From positions 248,001-312,000 of the forward strand of contig NZ_JAGEPF010000004.1 of NCBI RefSeq assembly GCF_017573465.1: a stretch of 64,000 nucleotides of DNA, read 5' to 3'. The DNA comes from Actinomadura violacea. Lineage in GTDB: Bacteria > Actinomycetota > Actinomycetes > Streptosporangiales > Streptosporangiaceae. Below are positions 1 through 7,791 of the stretch, one piece after another (positions within the stretch are counted from its first letter, which is position 1; every line of letters begins with the position of its first letter). Under the pieces are notes generated by a model. That model did not search any database and was not told where the DNA came from. It saw only the letters and a list, made by a program, of their open reading frames with translations. The position numbers and the translations under genes were made by a program.

Positions 1-1
1 C

Positions 2-910
2 GTGCTGGGCCTCACCGTCACCGCCGACCTCGACGAACGCAACGCCGTCCTCGCCGACGCGATCTGGGACGCGCTGCCGTACCGGAGCCTGCAGGGGCAC
101 GCCCTCGTCGCCGGCCATCACCTCTACCACGTCGCGCCGGTCCACGACGTGCTCCATCTGCCCGCCGCGCACCGGGTGGACCGCCGGACGGTCCCGGACG
201 GCACGCTGTTCTGCTCGCGGCTCCAGCATCTCGGCATCAAGTACGGGGAGCTGACCGAGCCGATGGCGGCGACGCCGATCGGGCGGGTCGCGGACGGGGA
301 CCTGGACGCGCTCGCCGAGGCGGGGCGGGCCGTGTGGGAGGCGGTGTACTCGTCCAAGAAGCCGATCGTGGCGGAGGTGCGCCGCGCCGGGGAGCCGGGC
401 GGGCACCGGGTGCCGCGGCTGACGGCGGCCGACCCGGAGATGGACGCGCTGGTCGGCGACGTGCACGCCGAGACCGAGCGGATCTGGCTGGACCCGCCGC
501 GGGAGCTGGTGGACCTGCACGACGGGCGCATCGCGTCGCGCGCCGGGACGCACGGGACGGTCCTGACGACGCTGCTGTTCGTCAACGGCGAGACGAGGCC
601 GCTGGGGTACAACGCGTACAGCGGCCTGGTGCGGGCGGCGCACGAAGGGGTGCCGCTGGAGCCGCTGCGGCGGATGGCGCACTCGCTGATCGCGGTGCCC
701 GCGGAGTTCCTCGCCTACTGCGGGCTGGAGAGGCTCGGTGCGTTCACCGAGCGGCTGCTCGACGGCCTGGACCGGCTGGACAGGCGGCAGGACTTCACCG
801 CGGTGATGGCGCACATGGCGCTGTACGTGAACTGCCTCGGCGGATGGAACCTGCACCTGTTCCCGTGGAGCGTCGGCGACCATCTGCGGCAGGCCGAGGC
901 CGCGTCATGA
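2..910 (+). CDS. Cucumopine-synthase-like protein (5' end possibly outside the window)
   Basis: About 302 residues are visible from a GTG at base 2, and the true start may lie further upstream. The N-terminal 130 residues look like the cyclophilin-like domain of cucumopine-synthase-related proteins (segments ALPYRSLQGHALVAGHHLYH and LQHLGIKYGEL). The C-terminal half (YNAYSGLVRAAHEG, YVNCLGGWNLHLFPW) looks like the helical bundle that follows it in that family. Family members are linked to opine-type condensation chemistry, but the substrate cannot be read from sequence. The gene overlaps the next one by ATGA, so the two are probably translationally coupled, and it heads a four-gene operon with an FAD oxidase, a P450 and an AMP-forming ligase. 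The assignment rests on remembered family resemblance and is moderate. Confidence 0.55.
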   Translation: MLGLTVTADLDERNAVLADAIWDALPYRSLQGHALVAGHHLYHVAPVHDVLHLPAAHRVDRRTVPDGTLFCSRLQHLGIKYGELTEPMAATPIGRVADGDLDALAEAGRAVWEAVYSSKKPIVAEVRRAGEPGGHRVPRLTAADPEMDALVGDVHAETERIWLDPPRELVDLHDGRIASRAGTHGTVLTTLLFVNGETRPLGYNAYSGLVRAAHEGVPLEPLRRMAHSLIAVPAEFLAYCGLERLGAFTERLLDGLDRLDRRQDFTAVMAHMALYVNCLGGWNLHLFPWSVGDHLRQAEAAS

Positions 911-2013
911 GCCGCGCTCGCCGGCCGGACGGGCCGGCGGTGGTGATCGGGGGCGGGGTCGTCGGGCTGTCGGCGGCATGCCATCTGGCGGAGGCGGGCG
1001 TCCGCACCGTGCTGCTGGAGCGCGACGGGCTCGGGTCCGGCGCGTCGCGGGCGACGGCGGACGTCGTCCGCACCTACTTCCCCGGCAATCCGGTCAGCTC
1101 GGCGATGGCCGTGCGGAGCCTCGCCGCGTACCGGGCGTTCGCCGGCCGGGCCGGGAGCCCGGTTCCGCTCCGGCGGGTCGGCTACCTGGTGCTGTTCAGC
1201 GAGCCGGAGCAGGTCGCGGCGTGCGAGGCGGACCTGCCCGCGCAGCGCGCCGCGGGCGTGGAGGTGGAGCTGATCGGCGCGGACGAGGCGCGGCGCCACA
1301 ACCCGCTGCTCGGCGACGTCCCGCTGCTCGCGGCGGCATGGGCGCCGGACGCGTACGTCTCGGACACCGCCGCGATCGTCGCCGGGTTCGCGGAGGCGGC
1401 GCGGCGGGCGGGCGCGGAACTGCGGACGGGCTGCCCGGTCAAGGCGATCGACATCGGGACGGGCCGGCTCGACACCGGCGACGGCCTGCTCGCCGCGCAC
1501 GCCGTCGTGTGCGCGGCGGGCGCCTGGTCGGCGCCGCTGGCCCGCTCGGCCGGGGTGGAGCTGCCGCTCGGCGACCCGGTCGAGCAGGAGCTGCTGGAGT
1601 GCGGGCGGCCGCCGTCCGGGACGCCGTTGCCGGACGTCCCGATGACGCTGCACGCGGTGAGCGGCCTGCTCGTCCGCAAGCGCGGGGACGGGCTGCTGGT
1701 CGGCATGGGGTATCCGGGGCTCGACCGGGACGGGTGGCGGGCGCGGGTGCGCGAGCGGCTCGCGGAGGTGTACCCGGCGCTGGCGGGGGCGGAAGTGCGG
1801 ACGGCGTTCACCGGCGTCCGCGACGCGAGCCCCGACCGGACCGAGTTCATCGGGCGGCTGCCGGGCGCGGTCCCGTTCCTGTACGCGGCCGGGTTCTCCG
1901 GGCACGGGCTGTGCACGGCGCCGGCCGCCGGGGAGCTGGTCCGCGACCTGTACTTCGGCCGCACGCCGGACGTCGACGCCGGGCGGCTCGCCGCGTCCCC
2001 GGAGCGGGTGTGA
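907..2013 (+). CDS. FAD-dependent amine/amino-acid oxidase (DAO family)
   Basis: The protein has 368 residues. An N-terminal Rossmann dinucleotide-binding motif (VVIGGGVVGLSAACHLAEAG, ending in LLERD) and a C-terminal FAD segment (YAAGFSGHGLCTAPAAGEL) are typical of the glycine-oxidase/sarcosine-oxidase/DAO fold. Such enzymes oxidise the C-N bond of a secondary amine or amino acid using O2. The ATG overlaps the upstream stop (ATGA) and has GAGG about 8 nt before it. The stop overlaps the GTG of the P450 gene. Sitting next to a cucumopine-synthase-like gene suggests the substrate may be an opine or imidazole-type amine, which is inference only. Confidence 0.85.
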   Translation: MSRARRPDGPAVVIGGGVVGLSAACHLAEAGVRTVLLERDGLGSGASRATADVVRTYFPGNPVSSAMAVRSLAAYRAFAGRAGSPVPLRRVGYLVLFSEPEQVAACEADLPAQRAAGVEVELIGADEARRHNPLLGDVPLLAAAWAPDAYVSDTAAIVAGFAEAARRAGAELRTGCPVKAIDIGTGRLDTGDGLLAAHAVVCAAGAWSAPLARSAGVELPLGDPVEQELLECGRPPSGTPLPDVPMTLHAVSGLLVRKRGDGLLVGMGYPGLDRDGWRARVRERLAEVYPALAGAEVRTAFTGVRDASPDRTEFIGRLPGAVPFLYAAGFSGHGLCTAPAAGELVRDLYFGRTPDVDAGRLAASPERV

Positions 2014-3230
2014 CGGCCCCGGAGCCGGCCCGGTTCGCGCTGGATCCGGCGGCCGCGGACGTGCACGGGGAGAACGACCGGCTGCGCGAGGCGGGCGCGC
2101 TGGTGCCGGTGGAGATCGAGGGGGTGCGGGCGTGGGCGGCGGCGCGGCATGCGGCGCTGGAGACGGTCCTCGCCCATCCGGACCTGTCGCGGGACGTCCG
2201 GCACTGGTCGGCGGAGGGCCGGCGGTCGCTGCGCGCCGGCGGGTCGCTCGCGCCGATCGTGCTGGCCGAGACGATGCTCAACGCCGAGGGCGAGGAGCAC
2301 CGGCGGCTGCGCGGCCCGCTGTCGCGGGTGTTCTCGGCGCGCCGGATCGGCGCGATGCGCCCCCGGGTGGAGGCGGTGACGGCGGGGTTCCTGGACCGGC
2401 TGGCGGGACTGCCGCCCGGCCCGGTCGACCTGCGCCGGGAGTTCGCGTACCCGCTGCCCTGCGAGGTCATCTCGGACGTCATGGGCATACCGCCGGAACG
2501 CCGGGCGGAGCTGGCCGGCAACGACCACGTCCTCACGACGACGCGCGGCACGCCGGAGCGCCTGGCGAGCGCGCGCGCCGGGCGGGACGCGGTGATCCGG
2601 GAGACCGTCGAGGAGCGGCGCCGCTCCCCCGCCGACGACCTGATCAGCGACCTCGTCGCGCTGGAGGGCGGGGAGCTGACCGGCGGCGAGGTGTTCGACA
2701 CCGTCCAGGAGCTGTACGTCGCGGGCCACGTCACGACCGTCAACCTGATCACGAACGCGGTGCGGCTGCTGCTCGCGGACCCCGGCCAGCTCGACCTGCT
2801 GCGCGGCGGCGCGCGGCCGTGGAGCGCGGCGGTCGAGGAGGCGCTGCGGCTGGAGTCACCGCTGCGGCACTTCCCGATGCGCTACGCCGTCCGGGACGTG
2901 GAGATCTGCGGCGTCACGGTCCGCAAGGGCGAGGCCGTCCTCGCGTGCTTCGCCGCCGCCGGCCGCGATCCCGGCCGGTACGGGGGGCGGGCGGCGCGGT
3001 TCGACGTGGCGTCCGACCCGCCGCCGCACCTGTCGTTCGGGCACGGCCCGCACTTCTGCCTCGGCGCGCCGCTCGGCCGGCTCGTGGGCGAGGTCGCGCT
3101 GTCGATGCTGTTCGCGGCGTTCCCCGGGCTCGCGCTCGCCAAGCCGGCGGACGAGCTGGACCCGGTCCGGTCGGTGCTCGCGCTCAGCACCGCGACCCTG
3201 CCGGTGCTGCTCGGCGGGGGCGCCCGGTGA
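2010..3230 (+). CDS. Cytochrome P450
   Basis: This is a soluble bacterial class I P450 of 406 residues. The I-helix oxygen-binding segment reads AGHVTT (about residues 238-243), the ExxR motif is EALR (277-280), and the haem loop is FGHGPHFCLG with the cysteine ligand at about residue 350. It needs a ferredoxin and a reductase, neither of which is in this operon. The GTG start overlaps the upstream TGA and has GGAG just before it. The stop overlaps the next GTG. The product is probably an oxidative tailoring or catabolic monooxygenase for the compound handled by its operon partners. Confidence 0.93.
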   Translation: MTAPEPARFALDPAAADVHGENDRLREAGALVPVEIEGVRAWAAARHAALETVLAHPDLSRDVRHWSAEGRRSLRAGGSLAPIVLAETMLNAEGEEHRRLRGPLSRVFSARRIGAMRPRVEAVTAGFLDRLAGLPPGPVDLRREFAYPLPCEVISDVMGIPPERRAELAGNDHVLTTTRGTPERLASARAGRDAVIRETVEERRRSPADDLISDLVALEGGELTGGEVFDTVQELYVAGHVTTVNLITNAVRLLLADPGQLDLLRGGARPWSAAVEEALRLESPLRHFPMRYAVRDVEICGVTVRKGEAVLACFAAAGRDPGRYGGRAARFDVASDPPPHLSFGHGPHFCLGAPLGRLVGEVALSMLFAAFPGLALAKPADELDPVRSVLALSTATLPVLLGGGAR

Positions 3231-4750
3231 GCGGCGGGCTCGGGGCCGCCCTGCTGGACGGGCTGCGGGCGGCGGGGCCGCGCGAGGTGCTGGTGCACGG
3301 GCGGCTGCGGCTGTCCGGCGACGACGTCCTCGACATGGTCGCGTCGGCGGCCGGACGGCTGGCGGCGAGCGGCGTCCGGCGGGGCGACACGGTCGCGTGC
3401 CTGTACGGGACCGGCACGGAGTCGCCCGTCGCCCGGGTCGTCGCGCTCGCGCTCGGCTGCCGGTTCGTCCATGTCTGGGGCGGCGTGCCGGCCGAGGTCG
3501 TCGCGCGGGCGATGCGGGCGCTGGACGCGTCGGCGCTGCTGTACGCGCCGTCGCGGCGGGAGGAGGCGGGGGAGCTGCTCGCCGCCTGCCCGGTGGGCGT
3601 CCGCGAGGCCCTCGACGACGACCTGTACCTCGCGCCCGCGGGCGGCGCCGTGGACATGCCCGGCGTCCCGGACGGGCCCTCCCTGGTGACCTTCAGCAGC
3701 GGCACGACCGGGCGGAACAAGACCATGGCCTACGACGCGGCCGCCGAGGCCGCGCACCTCGCCGCCGCGCAGGCCATGTACGGGCCGCCGCCGTGGCGGC
3801 TGCTCGTCACGCCCCGCTCGCGGTACCTGCCGGACATGTTCGTGATCTGGACGCTCGCGGGCGGCGGCACCGTCGTCCTCGAACCGGACGCGCGGCCGGA
3901 CCGGCTCGCGGAGGCGATCGAGCGGGAGGCGGCGACGCACCTGATGGCGGGCCGCCCCGTCGACCTGTACGCGCTCGCCGAGCACCTGGAGGACGCGCCC
4001 GCCGACCTGACGACGCTGCGCCTGATCGTCTACGGCGGCGCCGCCGCCGTGCCCGCCCGCACCGCGCGGGCCGCCGGGCGGCTCGGGCCCCTGCTGATGC
4101 AGAACTACGGGACGTCCGAGGGCGGGTTCCTCACCGTGCTGGAGCCGCGCGACCACGCCCGGCCCGAGCTGCTGATGTCGGTCGGGCGGGCCGTGCCGGG
4201 CGTCGAGCTGCGGGTCCGCGGCCGGGACGGGGCGGACCTGCCCGCCGGCGAGGCCGGCGAGGTGTGGGCGCGGTCGGCGCAGCGGATGAGCGGGTACGTC
4301 GGCGACCCCGCGCGCACCGCCGCGGCGTCCCGGGACGGCTGGCTGCGCACCGGCGACGTCGGCCGGCTGGACGCCGGCGGGCACCTGTTCCTGCTCGACC
4401 GGGCCGAGGACCGGCTCCCCGGCGGCCTGTACGCCCATCCGATCGAGCACGTGCTCACCGGCCACCCGGCCGTGCTGGACGCCGCCGTGTTCGCGCTGCC
4501 GCACACCACCGCGTCCAGCACCGCCGCGTCCAGCACCGCCGGACGCGTCCTGGCGGGCGTCGTGGTCGGGCGGGGCGGCCGGCCGGTCGATCTCGACGGG
4601 CTCCGCGCGCTGGTGCGCGGCGCGCTCGGCGCCCGCTGCGAGCCGCGGCACCTGTGGGAGATCGACGAGCTGCCGCGCACGCCCGGCGGCAAGCCCGACA
4701 AGGCCGCGCTCGCCACCCGGTTCGCGGCGGGCGCGGACGGTCCCGGGTAG
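3227..4750 (+). CDS. AMP-forming acyl/aryl-CoA ligase (ANL superfamily)
   Basis: The protein has 507 residues and activates a carboxylate as its adenylate. The phosphate loop LVTFSSGTTGRNKT, the core motif QNYGTSEGG, the motif WLRTGDVGRL, and a C-terminal PRTPGGKPDK carrying the catalytic lysine are all visible. It has no attached carrier domain, so a CoA or a free carrier is the likely acceptor. It is the last gene of the operon, with a GTGA overlap to the P450. A perfect 15-bp tandem duplication at 4511-4540 doubles an ASSTA unit in the C-terminal subdomain, probably in a loop. Substrate unknown. Confidence 0.88.
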   Translation: MSGGLGAALLDGLRAAGPREVLVHGRLRLSGDDVLDMVASAAGRLAASGVRRGDTVACLYGTGTESPVARVVALALGCRFVHVWGGVPAEVVARAMRALDASALLYAPSRREEAGELLAACPVGVREALDDDLYLAPAGGAVDMPGVPDGPSLVTFSSGTTGRNKTMAYDAAAEAAHLAAAQAMYGPPPWRLLVTPRSRYLPDMFVIWTLAGGGTVVLEPDARPDRLAEAIEREAATHLMAGRPVDLYALAEHLEDAPADLTTLRLIVYGGAAAVPARTARAAGRLGPLLMQNYGTSEGGFLTVLEPRDHARPELLMSVGRAVPGVELRVRGRDGADLPAGEAGEVWARSAQRMSGYVGDPARTAAASRDGWLRTGDVGRLDAGGHLFLLDRAEDRLPGGLYAHPIEHVLTGHPAVLDAAVFALPHTTASSTAASSTAGRVLAGVVVGRGGRPVDLDGLRALVRGALGARCEPRHLWEIDELPRTPGGKPDKAALATRFAAGADGPG

Positions 4751-4827
4751 CGGGCGCCCGGGCCCGGTCCGCGGCGGTTCATCCCGTCCGCTGGGATACT
4801 GTGCGGGATGACGGAAAGGGGCGGCGG

Positions 4828-7791
4828 GTGCTGATCGGCAGGACCGCCGAGCTGGCGGAGCTGACCGGCGCGCTCGACCGGGCCGCCGCGGGCGGCGCCG
4901 CCGTGGTGCTGGTCAGCGGCGACGCCGGCGTCGGCAAGACGCATCTGGTGGGCACGCTCACCGCCACCGCCCGCGAGCGCGGCTTCACCGTGCTGGCCGG
5001 GCAGTGCGCGGAGCTCGGCGAGAGCATGCCGTACCTGCCGCTGGCGGACGCGCTGTGGAACGCCTCGCGCGGCGCCGGCCCCGAAGGACCGGACGTGCGG
5101 GCCGCACTGGAGTCCCGCCCGGTGCTGCGGCGGCTGCTCCCCGACGGCGACGGCGCCCCGGACGCCGCGTCCGAGCTCGGCCAGCAGCAGCTGTTCGGCG
5201 CGGTGCTCGGCCTGCTCGGCGAGCTGGGCGCGCCCACCGGGGAGCGGGACCGGCCCGTCCTGCTCGTCCTGGAGGACCTGCACTGGGCCGACCGGTCGAC
5301 CCGCCACCTGCTGACCTTCCTCAGCCGGGTGCTGTCGCGCGAGCGGGTCTGCCTCGTCGGCACCTACCGTTCCGACGACCTGCACCGCCGGCACCCGCTG
5401 CGGCCGGTGGTCGCCGAGCTGCTGCGGCTGCCGACCGTGACCGGCGTCGAGGTCCGCCCGTTCGGGCCGGGCGAGACCGCCGAGTACCTCGCCGGGCTGG
5501 CGGGCGGCGCCGTGCCGGTGACCGCCGCGACCGTCGACCGGGTGCACCGGCGCTCGGAGGGCAACGCGTTCTACGCCGCCGAGCTGTACTCCGCGGAGAG
5601 CACCGGCGAGGACCTGCCCGCCGGCCTCGCGGACCTGCTGCTGTCGCGGGTCGAGCGGCTCTCGGACGGCGCGCAGCGCGTCGTGCGGGTCGCCGCGGTC
5701 GCCGGCCGCCGCATCGACGACGAGCTGGTCCGGCGGGCGGCGGGCCTGGACGAGGCCGCGGTCGGCGAGGCGCTGCGCGAGGTCGTCTCGCACCAGCTGC
5801 TCGTCCCGGCGGGCACCGGCTACACCTTCCGGCACGCGCTGCTGCGCGAGGCCGTCTACGCCGACCTGCTGCCGGGCGAGCGGACCCGGCTGCACGCCGA
5901 CTTCGCGCGGCTGTTCGCCGCCGGCCCGGACGATCCGCCGGGCGGGCGCCGCGGGTCGGCCGCGGAGCTGGCGCACCACAGCCTCGCCGCGCACGACCTG
6001 CCGACCGCGTTCGCCGCGTCGGTGCGGGCGGGCCGGGAGGCCGAGCGGCTCGGCGCGCCCGACGAGGCGTTCGAGCACTACGACCGGGCACTGGAGCTGT
6101 GGGAGGCGGTGCCCGACCCGGAGGGCGCGTCGGGCACCGACCGGATGGGGCTGTCGCTGGACACCGTCCGCACCTCGGGGCGGGCCGGCGAGCAGCGCCG
6201 CGCGATCTCCCGGCTGCGGCGCCTGCTGGAGCTCGCCGACCCCGCGGACGCGGTGCTCGGCGCCCGGATCCGGGACCGGCTCGCCGAGTACCTCTCCGAC
6301 GTCGACGAGGACGACGAGTCGCAGGAGATGGCCCGCGCCGCGGTGGCGATGCTGCCGCCGGACCCGCCGCGGCCCGAGCGCGCCGCCGCCCTGTCCACCT
6401 ACGCCCGGACCCTGCTGTACCAGGACGAGCACGGCGAGATGCCCGCGGTCGCCGAGGAGGCGGTCGAGCTGGCGCGCGCCACCGGCGCCACCGGCGCCGA
6501 GGCGAGCCTGCTGGTGACGCTCGGGGTGTTCCGGGAGTCGCGGGAGGCCGACCCGGACGTGGTCGAGGTGTTCGAGCGGGCCCGCGACCTGGCGCTGGAG
6601 GGCGGCCGCCAGGTGGTCGCGCTGCGCGCCGCGTTCCACCACGCGCGCGCGAAGTTCGACCGCGGCGACCTCGCGGGCGCCACCGCCGCGGCCGGCGAGG
6701 CCGTGAAGTGGACGCTGGACGCCGGGCTCGGCTGGAGCACCTACGGGACGGTCCTGCGCTGCCTGCAGTACCTGATCCACTACACCGCCGGCGACTGGGC
6801 GGAGGCGGACCGGCTCGCCGGCGAGTTCGGTGTCCGGGTGGCGCGTGCGCCGGAGGCGCAGGTGTCGGCGTACGCGCTGTTCACCGAGGTCGCCCAGGGC
6901 AGTCCGGCGGTGGCGGAGCGGCTGCGCTGGATCGAGCCGCTGTGGGAGCGGGACGCGTTCCTCAACTACGTCGCCCACGGTCTGGCCGCCGAGCACGAGC
7001 TCTGGAACGGCGACCCCGGCGCCGCCGTCGAGCACGTCGAGCGGACCCTGCGGGAGAGCAACTACAACCTGGAGGTCCCCGTCGTCCGCATCGCGGCGAT
7101 CGGCCTGTGGGCGCACGCCGAGCGGGCGGCCCTCGCCCGCGCCGCCGCGGACGAGGAGACGGTCCGCGCCGCGACCGAGGCGGGCGACGACCTGATCGCG
7201 CGGGCCCGCCGCATCACGACGACCACCTCCGACGGATGGCCCCGCGGATGGCTCGGCGTCGAGGGGCGCGCCTGGCTGGCCCGCGCCGAGGCGGAGCGGC
7301 GCCGCCTCGACGGCGTGCACGACGTCGGCCTGTGGCGCCGGGCGACCGACCTGTTCACCTACGGCGACCCGGACGGCGGGTTCGTGTACGAGGTGGCGCG
7401 GTCGCGGTGGCGGCTCGCGGAGGCCCTCGCCGAGAACGGCGACCGGAAGGCGGCCGCCGAGGAGTGGCGGCGGGCGCACGCGGCGGCCGAGCGGCTCGGG
7501 GCGAAGCCGCTGCTGGCGGCGCTTCGCGACCTCGGCTCCCGGGCCCGGCTGGACACCGGGCGGCCCGCCTCCCCCGGTCCGTCCGGGCCGTTCGAGGCGC
7601 TGACCGCCCGGGAGCGGGAGGTGCTGAAGCTGGTCGCGGAGGGGCGCAACAACAAGGAGATCGCGGCGGCGCTGTTCATCTCGCCGAAGACGGCGAGCGT
7701 GCACGTCTCCAACATCCTCGCCAAGCTGAACGTCAGCGGCCGCACCCAGGCCGCGGCCCTCGCGCTCCGCCACGGCGAATTCCTCGGGTGA
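4828..7791 (+). CDS. Large ATP-binding LuxR-family regulator (LAL type)
   Basis: The protein has 987 residues. The N-terminal AAA/NB-ARC-like ATPase has Walker A GDAGVGKT (about 31-38) and Walker B LLVLEDLHWAD. The centre is helical and TPR-like (many AAAxA, AEEAVELAR-type helices). The C-terminal 60 residues form a LuxR/FixJ helix-turn-helix (LTAREREVLKLVAEG, NNKEIAAALFISPKTASVH). LAL proteins are usually activators responding to a small ligand. GTG at 4828 is preferred because GGAAAGGGG lies about 8 nt upstream; GTG at 4801 is the alternative. The stop overlaps the next gene (GTGA), so the regulator is coupled to a beta-propeller protein. It may regulate the operon just upstream, but no binding site can be seen. 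Confidence 0.92.
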   Translation: MLIGRTAELAELTGALDRAAAGGAAVVLVSGDAGVGKTHLVGTLTATARERGFTVLAGQCAELGESMPYLPLADALWNASRGAGPEGPDVRAALESRPVLRRLLPDGDGAPDAASELGQQQLFGAVLGLLGELGAPTGERDRPVLLVLEDLHWADRSTRHLLTFLSRVLSRERVCLVGTYRSDDLHRRHPLRPVVAELLRLPTVTGVEVRPFGPGETAEYLAGLAGGAVPVTAATVDRVHRRSEGNAFYAAELYSAESTGEDLPAGLADLLLSRVERLSDGAQRVVRVAAVAGRRIDDELVRRAAGLDEAAVGEALREVVSHQLLVPAGTGYTFRHALLREAVYADLLPGERTRLHADFARLFAAGPDDPPGGRRGSAAELAHHSLAAHDLPTAFAASVRAGREAERLGAPDEAFEHYDRALELWEAVPDPEGASGTDRMGLSLDTVRTSGRAGEQRRAISRLRRLLELADPADAVLGARIRDRLAEYLSDVDEDDESQEMARAAVAMLPPDPPRPERAAALSTYARTLLYQDEHGEMPAVAEEAVELARATGATGAEASLLVTLGVFRESREADPDVVEVFERARDLALEGGRQVVALRAAFHHARAKFDRGDLAGATAAAGEAVKWTLDAGLGWSTYGTVLRCLQYLIHYTAGDWAEADRLAGEFGVRVARAPEAQVSAYALFTEVAQGSPAVAERLRWIEPLWERDAFLNYVAHGLAAEHELWNGDPGAAVEHVERTLRESNYNLEVPVVRIAAIGLWAHAERAALARAAADEETVRAATEAGDDLIARARRITTTTSDGWPRGWLGVEGRAWLARAEAERRRLDGVHDVGLWRRATDLFTYGDPDGGFVYEVARSRWRLAEALAENGDRKAAAEEWRRAHAAAERLGAKPLLAALRDLGSRARLDTGRPASPGPSGPFEALTAREREVLKLVAEGRNNKEIAAALFISPKTASVHVSNILAKLNVSGRTQAAALALRHGEFLG

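Noticed and set aside
334..2013. Long overlapping open frames on both strands across 1-4750
   Set aside because: They are GC-rich shadow frames with biased Arg/Gly/Ala composition and no domains; the four recognised genes explain the region.
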